DNA of 64,000 nucleotides from Tepidiforma flava. Its GTDB lineage: Bacteria; Chloroflexota; Dehalococcoidia; Tepidiformales; Tepidiformaceae. The translations under genes and the position numbers were made by a program. The stretch covers positions 1,696,506-1,760,505 of the forward strand of contig NZ_CP115149.1 in assembly GCF_027594505.1 (NCBI RefSeq), read 5' to 3'. Of the stretch, positions 32,892-41,434 are shown piece after piece. How positions within the stretch are numbered: position 1 is the stretch's first letter; every line of letters starts with the position of its first letter. The notes below the pieces were generated by a model, which saw nothing but the letters and a program-made list of their open reading frames with translations, had not been told where the DNA came from and did no database searches.

Positions 32892-33947
32892 TCAATCCTC
32901 CCCGTTGTCCCCGGCGGCGCCCTCCCCGGCACCTCCCTGACCCCGCGCCGGGATCTCCTTCCCCACCGCGCGCATCGTCTCCAGCACGCCGTTGTGCACC
33001 GCATCCCGCGCCGCCTTCAGCGCGTTGTAAATCGCCCGCGCGTTCGAACGCCCGTGCCCGATGACCACGATCCCGTCCACCCCTACGAGCTGCGCCCCGC
33101 CGTACTCGGCATAATCCAGCCGCCGCTTCACCTTCCGCAGCTCCGACATCAGGATCAGCCCGGCGGCCTTGTTCCACGGGGTCAGCTCCACCGCTTTCCG
33201 CAGCTCGCCGAAAAGCAGCTCTGCGATGCCCTCCGCCGTCTTCAGCACCACGTTCCCGGTGAACCCGTCCATCACCACCACGTCCGCCATCCCCTTCGGC
33301 AGGTCCTTCCCCTCGACGTTCCCGATGAAGTTCAGCCGGCTCCCGCGCAGCAGCTGGTGCACCTCGAGCGTCAGCTGGTTCCCTTTGCTTTCCTCCTCGC
33401 CGATCGACAGCAGCCCGACCCGCGGCCGCGCCACCCCGAACATCCGCTCCATATACGCCGCGCCCATATGCGCGAACTGGAACAGGTGCACGGGCCGGCA
33501 GTCCGCGTTCGCGCCCACGTCCAGCAGCATCGTCAGCTTCCCGTCCGCCGCCGGGAAAATCGTCGCCAGCGCCGGCCGCCCGATGCCGCGCACCCGCCCC
33601 AGCGTCAGCAGCGCCGCCGCCATCGTCGCCCCCGTGTTCCCGGCGGTCACGAACGCGTCCGCTTCCCCCCGCTTCACCATCTCGAGGCCGACCACGATGG
33701 AGCTCTTCGGCTTCGAACGCACCGCCTCCGTCGGGTGCTCCTCCATTTCGATGACGTCCGGCGCCTCCACCACCCGCACGTCGCGGATGGTGCCCGTCCC
33801 CCGCAGCTCCGCCTCGATCGCCTCCCGCCGCCCGACGAGGATGAGCTCCACGCCGAGCACCCCGGCCGCCATGAGCGCCCCGGCTACCGGCTCGCCCGGC
33901 GCGTTGTCGCCCCCCATCGCATCCAGCACGATTCGCGGTGTCGTCAT
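32892..33947 (-). CDS. plsX: Phosphate acyltransferase PlsX
   Basis: Converts acyl-ACP to acyl-phosphate for phosphatidic acid synthesis. The 351-residue protein begins IVLDAMGGDNAPG and contains SIVVGLEMVKRGEADAFV, TAGNTGATMAAALL and DGFTGNVVLKTAEG, all diagnostic. A strong GGAGGAGG lies upstream of the ATG at 33947, so the longer open frame is rejected. Usual neighbours (plsY, fabD, acpP, rpmF) are missing; instead an unrelated methyltransferase overlaps its start by 4 bp. Confidence 0.95.
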   Translation of the reverse strand: MTTPRIVLDAMGGDNAPGEPVAGALMAAGVLGVELILVGRREAIEAELRGTGTIRDVRVVEAPDVIEMEEHPTEAVRSKPKSSIVVGLEMVKRGEADAFVTAGNTGATMAAALLTLGRVRGIGRPALATIFPAADGKLTMLLDVGANADCRPVHLFQFAHMGAAYMERMFGVARPRVGLLSIGEEESKGNQLTLEVHQLLRGSRLNFIGNVEGKDLPKGMADVVVMDGFTGNVVLKTAEGIAELLFGELRKAVELTPWNKAAGLILMSELRKVKRRLDYAEYGGAQLVGVDGIVVIGHGRSNARAIYNALKAARDAVHNGVLETMRAVGKEIPARGQGGAGEGAAGDNGED

Positions 33948-34711
33948 CCCGGCCTCCTCCGCGCGATTGCCACCATCCGGCTGCTCCCGCCCTCCAGCGG
34001 CGAAAGGTCGTAATCCCCGAACAGGTCCACGAGGTCGAGCCCTGCCGCCTCCAGCAGGTACTCCAGCTCCCACCGGCCCACGTACCGCAGCCGGTGCACG
34101 CTCACCCGCCGCCGGACGGTGCCATCCTCCCCGACCGTCTCATACGCCACCCGCAGCGTCCGCACCTGCTCCGCGAGGTCGTCCTCGTGCACATGCCAGC
34201 ACTCGAATCCCTCGCCGTCGTCCGTCTCCCCCGAAAACGCCAGCACCGGCTGCCCGTTCGTCGCCGGGTCCAGCCAGCTTCCCGGCCCCGGCAGGTCCAG
34301 CGCCAGCGTCCCGTCGAAGGTCAGCGCCTCCGCCAGCCGCTCCAGCGTGGCCCGCTGCTCCTCGCCGTCCTTGCAGTACAGGAACACATCGAGCGGCACC
34401 ACGATAAACCCGTAGCGCCCCGGCTCGAGCGCGAGGTCCAGCACCCGCCCCTCGATGAACCGCACGTCGAGCCCCCGCTCGTCCGCGCGCCGCCGCGCCC
34501 GCGCCAGCATCGCTGGCGACGGGTCGATGCCCGTCACCTCGTGGCCGTGCGCCGCCAGCTCCACGGCGATCCGCCCCGTGCCGCAGCCGACCTCCAGCAC
34601 CGGCCGGTCCGTCCGCCCCGCATAGGCGAGCCAGAGGTCGATGTCGTCCCGGAAGCCGTCGTGGATGGCGTCGTAGAACGCCGCATCGGCCGCGTAGGGG
34701 TCGTGATGCAC
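33944..34711 (-). CDS. Class I SAM-dependent methyltransferase
   Basis: The 255-residue protein has the SAM motif VLEVGCGTGRIAVELAA (38-54), then GIDPSPAMLARARRRA and a Phe/Tyr/Cys-rich FLYCKDGEEQ region, as in small-molecule or ubiquinone-type methyltransferases. The GTG at 34711 begins the recognisable domain (V-H-H-D-P-Y). Its stop overlaps the plsX start by 4 bp. The substrate is unknown. Confidence 0.83.
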   Translation of the reverse strand: MHHDPYAADAAFYDAIHDGFRDDIDLWLAYAGRTDRPVLEVGCGTGRIAVELAAHGHEVTGIDPSPAMLARARRRADERGLDVRFIEGRVLDLALEPGRYGFIVVPLDVFLYCKDGEEQRATLERLAEALTFDGTLALDLPGPGSWLDPATNGQPVLAFSGETDDGEGFECWHVHEDDLAEQVRTLRVAYETVGEDGTVRRRVSVHRLRYVGRWELEYLLEAAGLDLVDLFGDYDLSPLEGGSSRMVAIARRRPG

Positions 34712-34734
34712 CGTCCCGAATTCTCCCCCGCAGC

Positions 34735-35541
34735 CTACGCCCGTGTCGAACCCCGGCCGCCCCGCTCCTGCGCCAGCAGCCGCGCCAGCACGAGGTAGTC
34801 CGGGTCGCTGTGCGTCACATGGGCCGGCACCATCGCCTCCGCCAGCGCCGCGCACGTGCTCTTGGTCAGCGCCAGCGCCATCGGGTCCTTCGCGAGCAGC
34901 TGGCCCGCCAGCTCCCGCGCCGCCGCCAGCGCCTCGCCCTCCGGCGCGACCCGGTTCACGAATCCCCACGCCAGCGCCTGCTCCGCCGTGAACCGCTCGC
35001 AGGTCATCACCAGCTCCCGCGTCCGCGCCGGCCCCAGCTCCCGCATCAGCCGCGGCAGCGCGTTCCACGTCAGGGGGATATCGAGGTCCACCTCCGGGAC
35101 CGAAAACCACGCCGTCGCTGCCGCTATTCGCAGGTCGAGGCAGGCCAGCAGCACCACCGCGCCCCCGATCGCCAGCCCGTTCACCGCCCCGATGGTCACC
35201 TGCGGCAGCCCCTCCAGCGCCGCAGCCGTCCGGTTCCCCTGGCTCGCCCGCAGCCGCTCCCGCAGCGGCGATCGCTCCGCCTGCAGCGTCGCCAGCGGCA
35301 GCCGGTTCGGGTCCGAGGCGCTTCCCCCGAGGTCCGCTCCCGCCGAAAACGCCCGGCCCGCGCCCGTCAGGATGACCACCCGCGCCTCCGCGTCGTCCGC
35401 CAGCTCCCGGCAGACCTCCTGCAGCTCCCGGTGCATCCGCCCGCTGATCGCGTTCAGCTTCTCCGGCCGGTGGAGCGTCACGGTCACGAGCCCCGGCAGC
35501 TCCGCGTCCCGCTCCACCAGCAGCGTTTCGTATTCCGCCAT
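34735..35541 (-). CDS. Enoyl-CoA hydratase/isomerase family protein
   Basis: Crotonase-fold protein of 268 residues, likely hydrating an unsaturated acyl-CoA. It has VTVTLHRPEKLNAIS at the start, the oxyanion-hole segments GRAFSAGADL and NGLAIGGAVVLLACLDLRIA, and SVPEVDLDIPL. The catalytic Glu positions of classic hydratases are not clearly conserved, so an isomerase or hydrolase role remains possible. Its ATG overlaps the stop of the upstream SDR gene (TGA and ATG share bases). Confidence 0.86.
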   Translation of the reverse strand: MAEYETLLVERDAELPGLVTVTLHRPEKLNAISGRMHRELQEVCRELADDAEARVVILTGAGRAFSAGADLGGSASDPNRLPLATLQAERSPLRERLRASQGNRTAAALEGLPQVTIGAVNGLAIGGAVVLLACLDLRIAAATAWFSVPEVDLDIPLTWNALPRLMRELGPARTRELVMTCERFTAEQALAWGFVNRVAPEGEALAAARELAGQLLAKDPMALALTKSTCAALAEAMVPAHVTHSDPDYLVLARLLAQERGGRGSTRA

Positions 35542-36296
35542 CAGTAGGGCCGCACCTCGCGGGCGAAGTCCCGGCCCCCGCGCACCGTCACCCGCATGAT
35601 CGCCCCCGCCCGCGAATCGTCCTCGATGAGCTCGATGACCCCGGCCGCCACGTCCTCCGGCTGCAGAATGCCGCCCACCAGCTTTGCCACTTCTTCGACC
35701 CGCGCGTCGCCGCTCCGCCGCACCAGCGGCGTATCCGTGAACGAGGGACAGATGGCGTTCACCCGGATGCGGTCCTGCGCCGCGAGGTGCGCCAGCGACC
35801 GCGTGAAGTTCACCACGCCCGCCTTCGAGGCCGCGTACACCGGCGAATCCGGCATCGGCAGCAGCCCGCCCATCGACGCCGTGTTGATGATCACGCCGCC
35901 CTTGCCGCTCCGCCGCATCTCCCGCACCGCAATCCGCGTCGCATCGATCACCGCAACCAGGTTGATCTCGATGATCCGCTCCCACGGCCCCGGGTCGTCC
36001 GCGAACAGGTCTTCCCCGCCGATGCCCGCGTTGTTGAACACGATGTCGAGCGCGCCCCAGTGCTCGAACGCGCACGCCATCGCCCCGGCGAGGTCCTCCG
36101 TCCGCGTCACATCGCACCGCCGGGCGATCGCCATGCCGCCCGCAGCCGCCGCGAGGTCCGCCGTCTGCCGCGCCCCGGCTTCGTCGATGTCCGCGACAAT
36201 CACCCGCGCCCCGCGCCGCGCCAGCTCGAGCACCGTCGCCCGGCCGATGCCCGAACCCCCGCCGCTCACCACTGCGACCTTCCCGGCGATCTCCAT
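35541..36296 (-). CDS. Short-chain dehydrogenase/reductase
   Basis: Classical SDR of 251 residues with the cofactor motif VSGGGSGIGRA, the NNAG motif, the catalytic Ser in INTASMGG, and YAASK. An Asp follows beta-2 (VADID), which favours NAD. The start at 36296 has GGGGAGG upstream; the open frame to 36410 is not needed. Coupled to the enoyl-CoA hydratase gene, it may act as a 3-hydroxyacyl-CoA or alcohol dehydrogenase. Confidence 0.9.
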   Translation of the reverse strand: MEIAGKVAVVSGGGSGIGRATVLELARRGARVIVADIDEAGARQTADLAAAAGGMAIARRCDVTRTEDLAGAMACAFEHWGALDIVFNNAGIGGEDLFADDPGPWERIIEINLVAVIDATRIAVREMRRSGKGGVIINTASMGGLLPMPDSPVYAASKAGVVNFTRSLAHLAAQDRIRVNAICPSFTDTPLVRRSGDARVEEVAKLVGGILQPEDVAAGVIELIEDDSRAGAIMRVTVRGGRDFAREVRPY

Positions 36297-36402
36297 GCGA
36301 ACCTCCCCGGGCCGCCAGGTGCGCGCCCGACACGGCATTGTAGGCGACCCGCCCCGCTCCGCCACATCGACACTGCCCGCCGCCTGCCCGAGAATCCCCC
36401 TC

Positions 36403-36960
36403 GTGCCCATCTACGCCGTCGGCGACAAAGTCCCGCGCATCCATCCCACCGCCTTCATCGCCCCCACCGCCTCCGTCGTCGGCGACGTCACCATCCACGC
36501 CGGCGCCTCGATCTGGTACGGCGCCGTCGTCCGCGGCGATACCAGCTACGTCGTCATCGGCCGCGGCGCGAACGTGCAGGACGGCGCCGTCGTCCACAGC
36601 CGCGCCGGCAACCCGGCCCTCATCGGCGATGAGGTCTCCATCGCCCACGGGTGCGTCGTCCACGGCGCCACCATCGGCGCCCGCGCCCTCATCGCGAACG
36701 GCGCCATCGTCCTCGACGGCGCGGTCGTCGGCGAAGGCGCCCTCGTCGCCGCCGGCGCCGTCGTCGCGCCCGGCACCGAAATCCCGGGCGGCATGCTCGC
36801 CGTCGGCGTCCCCGCTGAGGTCAAACGCCCCCTCGCCGGCACCGCCGCCGAGGAATGGGTCCGCACCGGCCCCGAGCGGTACGCCATGCTCACCGCGCTC
36901 CACCGCGCCGGCGTCCGCGAAATCCCCCGCGCCGACGTTCCCCCGCCCGGCGACGCCTGA
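36403..36960 (+). CDS. Gamma-carbonic-anhydrase-like hexapeptide protein
   Basis: Left-handed beta-helix protein of 185 residues with repeated hexapeptides such as VIGRGANVQDGAVV and IGARALIANGAIVL. Three His in the metal-site positions (AVVHS, then SIAHGCVVHG) fit the gamma-carbonic anhydrase/YrdA/PaaY group. PaaY relatives are thioesterases of the phenylacetate pathway, so the activity is open. GTG start at 36403, where the folded domain begins (PIYAVGDKVPRIHP). The RBS is weak. It is divergent from the SDR gene. Confidence 0.86.
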   Translation: MPIYAVGDKVPRIHPTAFIAPTASVVGDVTIHAGASIWYGAVVRGDTSYVVIGRGANVQDGAVVHSRAGNPALIGDEVSIAHGCVVHGATIGARALIANGAIVLDGAVVGEGALVAAGAVVAPGTEIPGGMLAVGVPAEVKRPLAGTAAEEWVRTGPERYAMLTALHRAGVREIPRADVPPPGDA

Positions 36961-36969
36961 CGCGCCCGC

Positions 36970-37179
36970 CTACAGCTTCAGCCCCAGCAGCTCCCGCGTC
37001 ACCGACCCGTCCGCATGCACCGTGACGTGCACCCACGTGATGCGCAGCTTCAGCCGCTTCCCGCCCGTCTCGATCCACACCTCGTCCCCTTTCTCCCAGC
37101 GGTAGTCCGACTCGATCGTGCAGTAGTGCTCGCCCTTGCTCCCGCTGAAGGGGTCCGCCTCGTAGAACGACGTCTTCAT
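36970..37179 (-). CDS. Small protein of unknown function
   Basis: A 69-residue acidic protein, probably all-beta, with no membrane segment, reading MKTSFYEADPFSGSKGEH at the start and WVHVTVHADGSV near the end. A good RBS (GGGGAG, six bases before the ATG) and codon use like its neighbours support it. It converges on the hexapeptide gene with a 9-bp gap; its promoter must lie in the repeat block upstream. I do not recognise the family. Confidence 0.68.
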   Translation of the reverse strand: MKTSFYEADPFSGSKGEHYCTIESDYRWEKGDEVWIETGGKRLKLRITWVHVTVHADGSVTRELLGLKL

Positions 37180-37270
37180 GCCACTCCCCGGCGCGAAATC
37201 TCTCGGTCTCCGAGCCTACCCGCTCTCCCCGCCTCCCGTCTCCCTCTCGGCGCGAACCGGGAGAAGGGAA

Positions 37271-37312
37271 GAGGGAGGAGGGAGGAGGGAGGAGGGAGCA
37301 GGGAGCAGGGAG
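37271..37312. repeat. Purine 7-bp repeat, G-quadruplex candidate
   Basis: Heptamers GAGGGAG (four) then CAGGGAG (two) give six or more GGG runs on the plus strand spaced by four bases. A G-quadruplex or triplex is possible; this is an inference from the pattern. Confidence 0.7.
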
Positions 37313-37374
37313 TCGCCGCCGCCCGGCGCATCCACACGCTCGCTCCCACCTCCCACCTCCCAACTCCCGGTTCC

Positions 37375-37399
37375 GTAGTCGCGGGCCTCCGTGCCCGCG
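37375..37399 (+). repeat. REP-type element 1
   Basis: GTAG foot, one base, then the stem CGCGGGC, loop CTCCGT, stem GCCCGCG. This is the layout of REP sequences recognised by RAYT (TnpA-REP) transposases. It pairs with the inverted element at 37506-37530. Confidence 0.7.
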
Positions 37400-37505
37400 G
37401 AGGGCCGGGAGGCCCACCCGGCCGCTCGAATTCACCCTGCCTCGCCTCCCGGTTCCCGTCTCCCGGTTCCCGGTTCCCGCGACATCCGTTGGGCGCATGG
37501 CGCCG

Positions 37506-37530
37506 CGCGGGGACGGAGCCCCGCGGCTAC
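37506..37530 (-). repeat. REP-type element 2 (inverted)
   Basis: Read on the minus strand: GTAG foot, one base, stem CGCGGGG, loop CTCCGT, stem CCCCGCG. It differs from element 1 by a compensated stem pair (C-G to G-C) next to the loop. Confidence 0.7.
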
Positions 37531-37619
37531 GGTCGGAGGTTGAAGGTTGGAGGTTGGAGGTTGGAGGTTGGAGGTTGGAGGTTGAAGGTTGAAGGTTGAA
37601 GGTTGAAGGTTGGAGGTTA
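37531..37619. repeat. GGAGGTT/GAAGGTT heptamer tract, copy A
   Basis: About twelve 7-bp repeats (GGTTGGA and GGTTGAA types) directly after inverted REP element 2. Confidence 0.85.
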
Positions 37620-37676
37620 ACGCGCCGGACGCGCCGTAGCCTCGCTCCCACCTCCCAACTCCCGCCTCCCAACCCC

Positions 37677-37701
37677 GTCGTCGCGGGCCTCCGTGCCCGC
37701 G
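37677..37701 (+). repeat. REP-type element 3
   Basis: Same stem and loop as element 1, but the foot reads GTCG instead of GTAG. It is the partner of the inverted element at 37810-37834. Confidence 0.65.
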
Positions 37702-37809
37702 GAGGGCGGGTGAGGCCCACCCCGGCCGCTCGAATTCACCCTGCCTCGCCTCCCGGCTCCCGCCTCCCGGTTCCCGGTTCCCGCGACATCCGTTGGGCGC
37801 ATGGCGCCC

Positions 37810-37834
37810 CGCGGGGACGGAGCCCCGCGGCTAC
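37810..37834 (-). repeat. REP-type element 4 (inverted)
   Basis: Identical in stem, loop and GTAG foot to element 2, about 108 bp after element 3, as in the first pair. Confidence 0.7.
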
Positions 37835-37890
37835 GGACGGAGGTTGAAGGTTAGAGGTTGGAGGTTGGAGGTTGGAGGTTGGAGGTTGAC
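37835..37890. repeat. GGAGGTT heptamer tract, copy B
   Basis: About seven 7-bp repeats of the same type as at 37531-37619, here with GAAGGTT and TAGAGGTT variants near the start. Confidence 0.8.
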
Positions 37891-38122
37891 GGCGCCCGGA
37901 CGCGCCGTAGCCTCACTCCCACCTCCCACCTCCCAACTCCCACCTCCCGGTGCCGCCTCCCCCCTCCGCCGCCGCGGATCGGCGGCATCCGGCGGCGCCG
38001 ACGCCGAAGGCGTCCAGCCATCCTGCGCGGCGCCAGCCGTGCCACTCTTCCGCCCGAAACGAACGGCGGGGGCGCAACCTTCCGCCCCCGCCGCAGATCA
38101 GCCCCCAGCCCCCGGCTCCCGG

Positions 38123-40120
38123 CTACGCCAGGCGGAACCTCCCCGCCGCGGCCGCCAGCGCGTTCGCCATCTCCCGCATCTGGTTCGCCGTCGCCGCCAG
38201 CTCCTGCGCCTGTGCCGAAAGCTCCTCCGTCGAGGCCGACACCTCCTCCGCCGACGCGCTCGTCTCCTCGCTCGTCGCCGAGACCTGCAGGATCGCCTCG
38301 GTCACCTTCGACGTGCCGGCCGCCATCTCGCTCGCGCCCTGCGCCGATTCGCTCGCCAGCGCCGCGATCTGCTCCGCCGAGGCCACGATCCGCTCCGCGC
38401 CGGCCGCCAGCCCCTGCACGTCCCGCGCAATCTCCTTCATCCGGTCCGCCGAGCGCGCCACCGTCGCGATGATCGCCTGCAGCGCCTCCCCGGCCTCGCC
38501 GGTAATCCGCTGCCCTTCCTCGACGTCGCGCACGCCGGCCGCCATCGCCTCGACCGCCTCCTGCGTGCCCTGCTGCACCTTCGCGATGAGGTCCGCGATC
38601 TCCTTCGTCGAGGCGCTCGACCGCTCGGCCAGCGACCGCACGTTCTCGGCCACGACGGCGAAGCCGCGCCCCTGCTCGCCCGCGCGCGCGGCCTCGATCG
38701 CCGCGTTCAGCGCGAGCAGGTTCGTCTGCGCCGCGATCTCGTCGATCGCCTTCACGATGTCGCCAATCTGCTGCCCGTATTCGCCCAGCATGTCGACCGT
38801 CTTCGAGGCGCGCTCCACCGCCGCTGCGATCGACGCCATCGAGGCCACCGCCTGCGCGACCGCCTCCTGCCCCTGCAGCGCCGCCCGCTTCGACTCCTCC
38901 GCCGCCTCGGCTACCTCGCCCGAGGCCTGCGCCACCAGCTGAATCCGCTGGCCCATCCGCTCCGCCTCCTCGCGCGACTGCCCCGCCGAGGCCGCCGACT
39001 CCTGCGCGCCCGCCGCCACCTGCTGCGAGCCGCTCGCCACCCGCTCCACCTCCCGCGCGCTCTCCTGCGAAAGCCCGCTCAGCGCAACGGCCGAGCGCGT
39101 GACCTCGTTGATCGCCGTCGCGATCTGGCCCGTCGCCGCCGCCATCTGGTCGCTCGCATCGCCGAGCTGGCCCGCCGCCGAGAGGATCCCCTCCGCCTGC
39201 TGCCGCACCTGCCCGATCAGCTCGCGCAGGCTGCTCACCATCCGCTGGAGCGCATTCCCCAGCGCATCGTCGTGGCCGCGCGGCTGCACGCGGACCGCCA
39301 GGTCGCCGTTCGCCACGGCGGCTGCCGCTGCCGCCATCTCCTTCAGGTACACGGTCATTTCGCCGAACGCCTCTGCTGCCTCGCCGAGCTCATCCTTCGA
39401 CCGCACCGCAACCGCGACGTTCACGTCGCCCCGCGCGATCGAGCGCGCCGCGTCGCGCACCTCCCGCGCCGTCCGCGCCATCGACCGCGCCAGCCACGTC
39501 GCCAGCCCCAGCCCCGCCAGCACCGCGCCGACCGTCAGCCCGGTCAGCAGCAGCCGCGCCCGGGACGCCGCGCTGGCTGCAGCGTCTTTTGAGTCCGACG
39601 CGATCGCCGCGTTGAACCGCCCCGATTCTTCGAGCGCCGCGTTCATCGGCCCAATCCGGGCGTTCAGCCCTGCCGCGGCCTGCGCCGCTTCGCTGTCCTT
39701 CCCCGCCTCGAGCAGGTCGAAGATCTTCCGCCGCTCGGCGATGACCGGCTTCACCAGCGCTTCGACGTCCGCCCACTGCTGCGCGTCCGCCTCCGAGGCG
39801 AACGTCTGGTGGTAATCCGCCATCGCCTGCTCGGCCGCCGCCAGCTCCTTCCGGCCCTGCTCGATGAGCGGGATCCGCTTCGCCGCGTCCGGCTCGAGGA
39901 ACGCCCGCTTCTCCTCCCGCGCGCTCGCGGCCATGTTGTAGTTCGTCAGCAGCGCGTACTGCACGCCCAGCACGTTCTCCCGGTACATCGAGGCCGAGCG
40001 GTCGGCCGCCCGCTGCAGCTCGAGGACCCCCATGACGGCGACCGCCGCGTTCAGGGCCAGCACCACCCCGAACGCAACCAGCAGCTTCGCCTGCACCTTC
40101 AAATTCGTGAACCAACCCAT
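38123..40120 (-). CDS. Methyl-accepting chemotaxis protein
   Basis: Chemoreceptor of 665 residues: membrane segments at about 10-32 and 188-210 flank a four-helix-bundle sensor domain, followed by HAMP at about 212-265, a second HAMP-like stretch, and the long signalling coiled coil. The hairpin tip holds [21 protein letters not shown] and [18 protein letters not shown], the CheA/CheW contact region. The start at 40120 follows GGGAG; the open frame to 40186 is not used. No che or flagellar genes are in the window, so its pathway lies elsewhere. The ligand is unknown. Confidence 0.95.
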   Translation of the reverse strand: MGWFTNLKVQAKLLVAFGVVLALNAAVAVMGVLELQRAADRSASMYRENVLGVQYALLTNYNMAASAREEKRAFLEPDAAKRIPLIEQGRKELAAAEQAMADYHQTFASEADAQQWADVEALVKPVIAERRKIFDLLEAGKDSEAAQAAAGLNARIGPMNAALEESGRFNAAIASDSKDAAASAASRARLLLTGLTVGAVLAGLGLATWLARSMARTAREVRDAARSIARGDVNVAVAVRSKDELGEAAEAFGEMTVYLKEMAAAAAAVANGDLAVRVQPRGHDDALGNALQRMVSSLRELIGQVRQQAEGILSAAGQLGDASDQMAAATGQIATAINEVTRSAVALSGLSQESAREVERVASGSQQVAAGAQESAASAGQSREEAERMGQRIQLVAQASGEVAEAAEESKRAALQGQEAVAQAVASMASIAAAVERASKTVDMLGEYGQQIGDIVKAIDEIAAQTNLLALNAAIEAARAGEQGRGFAVVAENVRSLAERSSASTKEIADLIAKVQQGTQEAVEAMAAGVRDVEEGQRITGEAGEALQAIIATVARSADRMKEIARDVQGLAAGAERIVASAEQIAALASESAQGASEMAAGTSKVTEAILQVSATSEETSASAEEVSASTEELSAQAQELAATANQMREMANALAAAAGRFRLA

Positions 40121-40201
40121 CGTGAGACTCCCTGGCCGGGGTCGCGGTCTGCCGCCGCGTCCCGTCCTTTCGAATCTCAGCCGCAATGACGGGGATGCGT
40201 A

Positions 40202-40678
40202 TCAGGAAGTCCCCTCGGGTGCGCCCGCAGAATCCCCCGGTTTCGGTCTTTCGGAAAAGTCATCAGAAACGATCCCTCTCCGTGTTGCCCGGCCCGGCGC
40301 CAACCGCTCCTCCCCCAGCTCCTCCTCCAGCGACGCCAGCGCGTGCGCCCGCTCGTTGTACCGGCCCCGCAGCTCATCCCGCACCGACCCCTCCCAGAGC
40401 GGCACCCCGAGGAAGTACGCCGCCCGGCCCAGCAGGTGCGCCGCCACCGGCGCCGTCATCGCGATGAACACCGCCGCCGCGATCACGCGCGTCGTCACCG
40501 CGAGGTTCCCGAACTCCACCGCCGCCGCCGCCAGCAGCAGCCCCACCCCCAGCGTCGCCGCCTTCGTCGTCGCCTGCATCCGCGTGAACAGGTCCGGCAT
40601 CCGCAAAATCCCCAGCGCCGCCACGAACATCAGCGACGACCCGACCACCAGCAGTACGGCCACGATGATGTCACCCAT
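40202..40678 (-). CDS. mrpG: Na+/H+ antiporter subunit MrpG
   Basis: Small subunit of the Mrp complex, 158 residues, with three membrane segments (about 3-24, 36-58 and 62-84) and the family stretch LGILRMPDLFTRMQATTKAATLG. The C-terminal 50 residues are a charged cytoplasmic tail that is longer than usual. It is the last gene of the mrp operon and overlaps mrpF by 8 bp. Confidence 0.9.
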   Translation of the reverse strand: MGDIIVAVLLVVGSSLMFVAALGILRMPDLFTRMQATTKAATLGVGLLLAAAAVEFGNLAVTTRVIAAAVFIAMTAPVAAHLLGRAAYFLGVPLWEGSVRDELRGRYNERAHALASLEEELGEERLAPGRATRRGIVSDDFSERPKPGDSAGAPEGTS

Positions 40679-40970
40679 CCCGCCGCTCCTCCGGGTGGCT
40701 CCCCTTCTCGATGTAGTACGCGAACGCCGTCGTCGCGAGGAACGTCACCAGCGTCAGCACGATGCCGACGTCGAGGTACGCCGACCGCCCCGCCGCAATC
40801 GCGTAGACGGTCAGCAGCCCCAGCCCCTGGATCGTCAGCAGGTCCAGCGCCACCACCCGGTCCGGCAGGCTCGGCCCCCGCACCAGCCGGTAGCCCGCCA
40901 TCGCCACCCCGGCGCACAGCAGCGCGACCGCGAAAATCTCTGCCGGGTTGCCGGCCAGCAGCCCCGTCAT
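40671..40970 (-). CDS. mrpF: Na+/H+ antiporter subunit MrpF
   Basis: A 99-residue membrane subunit with three helices. The family pattern is YRLVRGPSLPDRVVALDLL after helix 1 and the ending TFLATTAFAYYIEKG. The ATG at 40970 overlaps the mrpE stop by 4 bp. It is needed for assembly of the Mrp complex in studied bacteria. Confidence 0.9.
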   Translation of the reverse strand: MTGLLAGNPAEIFAVALLCAGVAMAGYRLVRGPSLPDRVVALDLLTIQGLGLLTVYAIAAGRSAYLDVGIVLTLVTFLATTAFAYYIEKGSHPEERRDG

Positions 40971-41434
40971 TCGACCAGCTCCTTCACCCGCCGTTCGAAC
41001 CCGGCCTTCTGCTCCTTCCGGAACGCTTCCGCGTCCCGCACCCACATGCCGTGGACGTACAGCGTCTTCCGGTCCTCCGAAACGTCGAGCGCCAGCGTCC
41101 CCGGCGTCAGCGTCATCACGATGGCGAACAGCGCAATCGGCCCGTCGCCCTCGAGGTCCAGCGGGATGCCCACCACCCCCGGCGCGATCGGCGGCTTCGG
41201 CGAGAGCACGTCCCGCGTCACCCGCAGGTTCGCCTTCACCAGCTCGACCACGAAGAACACTGCGAACGAAGCCACTACCCGCGCCTTCCGCAGGTAGTCC
41301 GTGCCCGCGCCGCCGAGGAAGATCAGCACCCCGAGCCCGAGCGCCATCCCGACCGCCAGCTGCACCCCCGAGACCGCCCCGCTCAGCGCGGCCCACGCGC
41401 CCGCCAGCAGCAGGATCCAGAGCAGCCCCTTCAT
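40967..41434 (-). CDS. mrpE: Na+/H+ antiporter subunit MrpE
   Basis: A 155-residue subunit with two or three N-terminal membrane helices and a cytoplasmic domain. Typical MrpE segments are FFVVELVKANLRVTRDVLSP, MTLTPGTLALDV and LYVHGMWVRD. The ATG overlaps the mrpD stop by 4 bp. Confidence 0.92.
   Translation of the reverse strand: MKGLLWILLLAGAWAALSGAVSGVQLAVGMALGLGVLIFLGGAGTDYLRKARVVASFAVFFVVELVKANLRVTRDVLSPKPPIAPGVVGIPLDLEGDGPIALFAIVMTLTPGTLALDVSEDRKTLYVHGMWVRDAEAFRKEQKAGFERRVKELVE

Larger units (their letters stand above)
37341..37960. repeat. Tandem ~300-bp repeat, 2.3 copies
   Basis: Unit A (from 37341) and unit B (from 37643) share the order: C-rich heptamers, REP hairpin, a CTCGAATTCACCCTGCCTCG segment, more C-rich heptamers, a GCGACATCCGTTGGGCGCAT segment, an inverted REP hairpin, then GGAGGTT heptamers. 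A third copy starts near 37911 and stops within about 50 bp. The long stretches are near identical, so duplication is recent. Confidence 0.8.
37180..38122. other. 943-bp gene-free repeat block
   Basis: No gene is seen. The block lies between the start of the 69-residue gene and the end of the chemoreceptor gene. It contains purine heptamer tracts, two long near-identical units, and four REP-type hairpins, each listed separately. The unit repeats at about 300 bp (boundaries near 37341, 37643 and a partial third near 37911). Confidence 0.8.

Noticed and set aside
37271-37890. CRISPR array
   Set aside because: Repeats are 7 bp tandem or ~300 bp units; there are no regular repeat-spacer units and no cas genes.
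40160-40200. A tRNA T-loop-like TTCGAATC before the chemoreceptor gene
   Set aside because: No acceptor stem, anticodon arm or D-arm can be formed around it.
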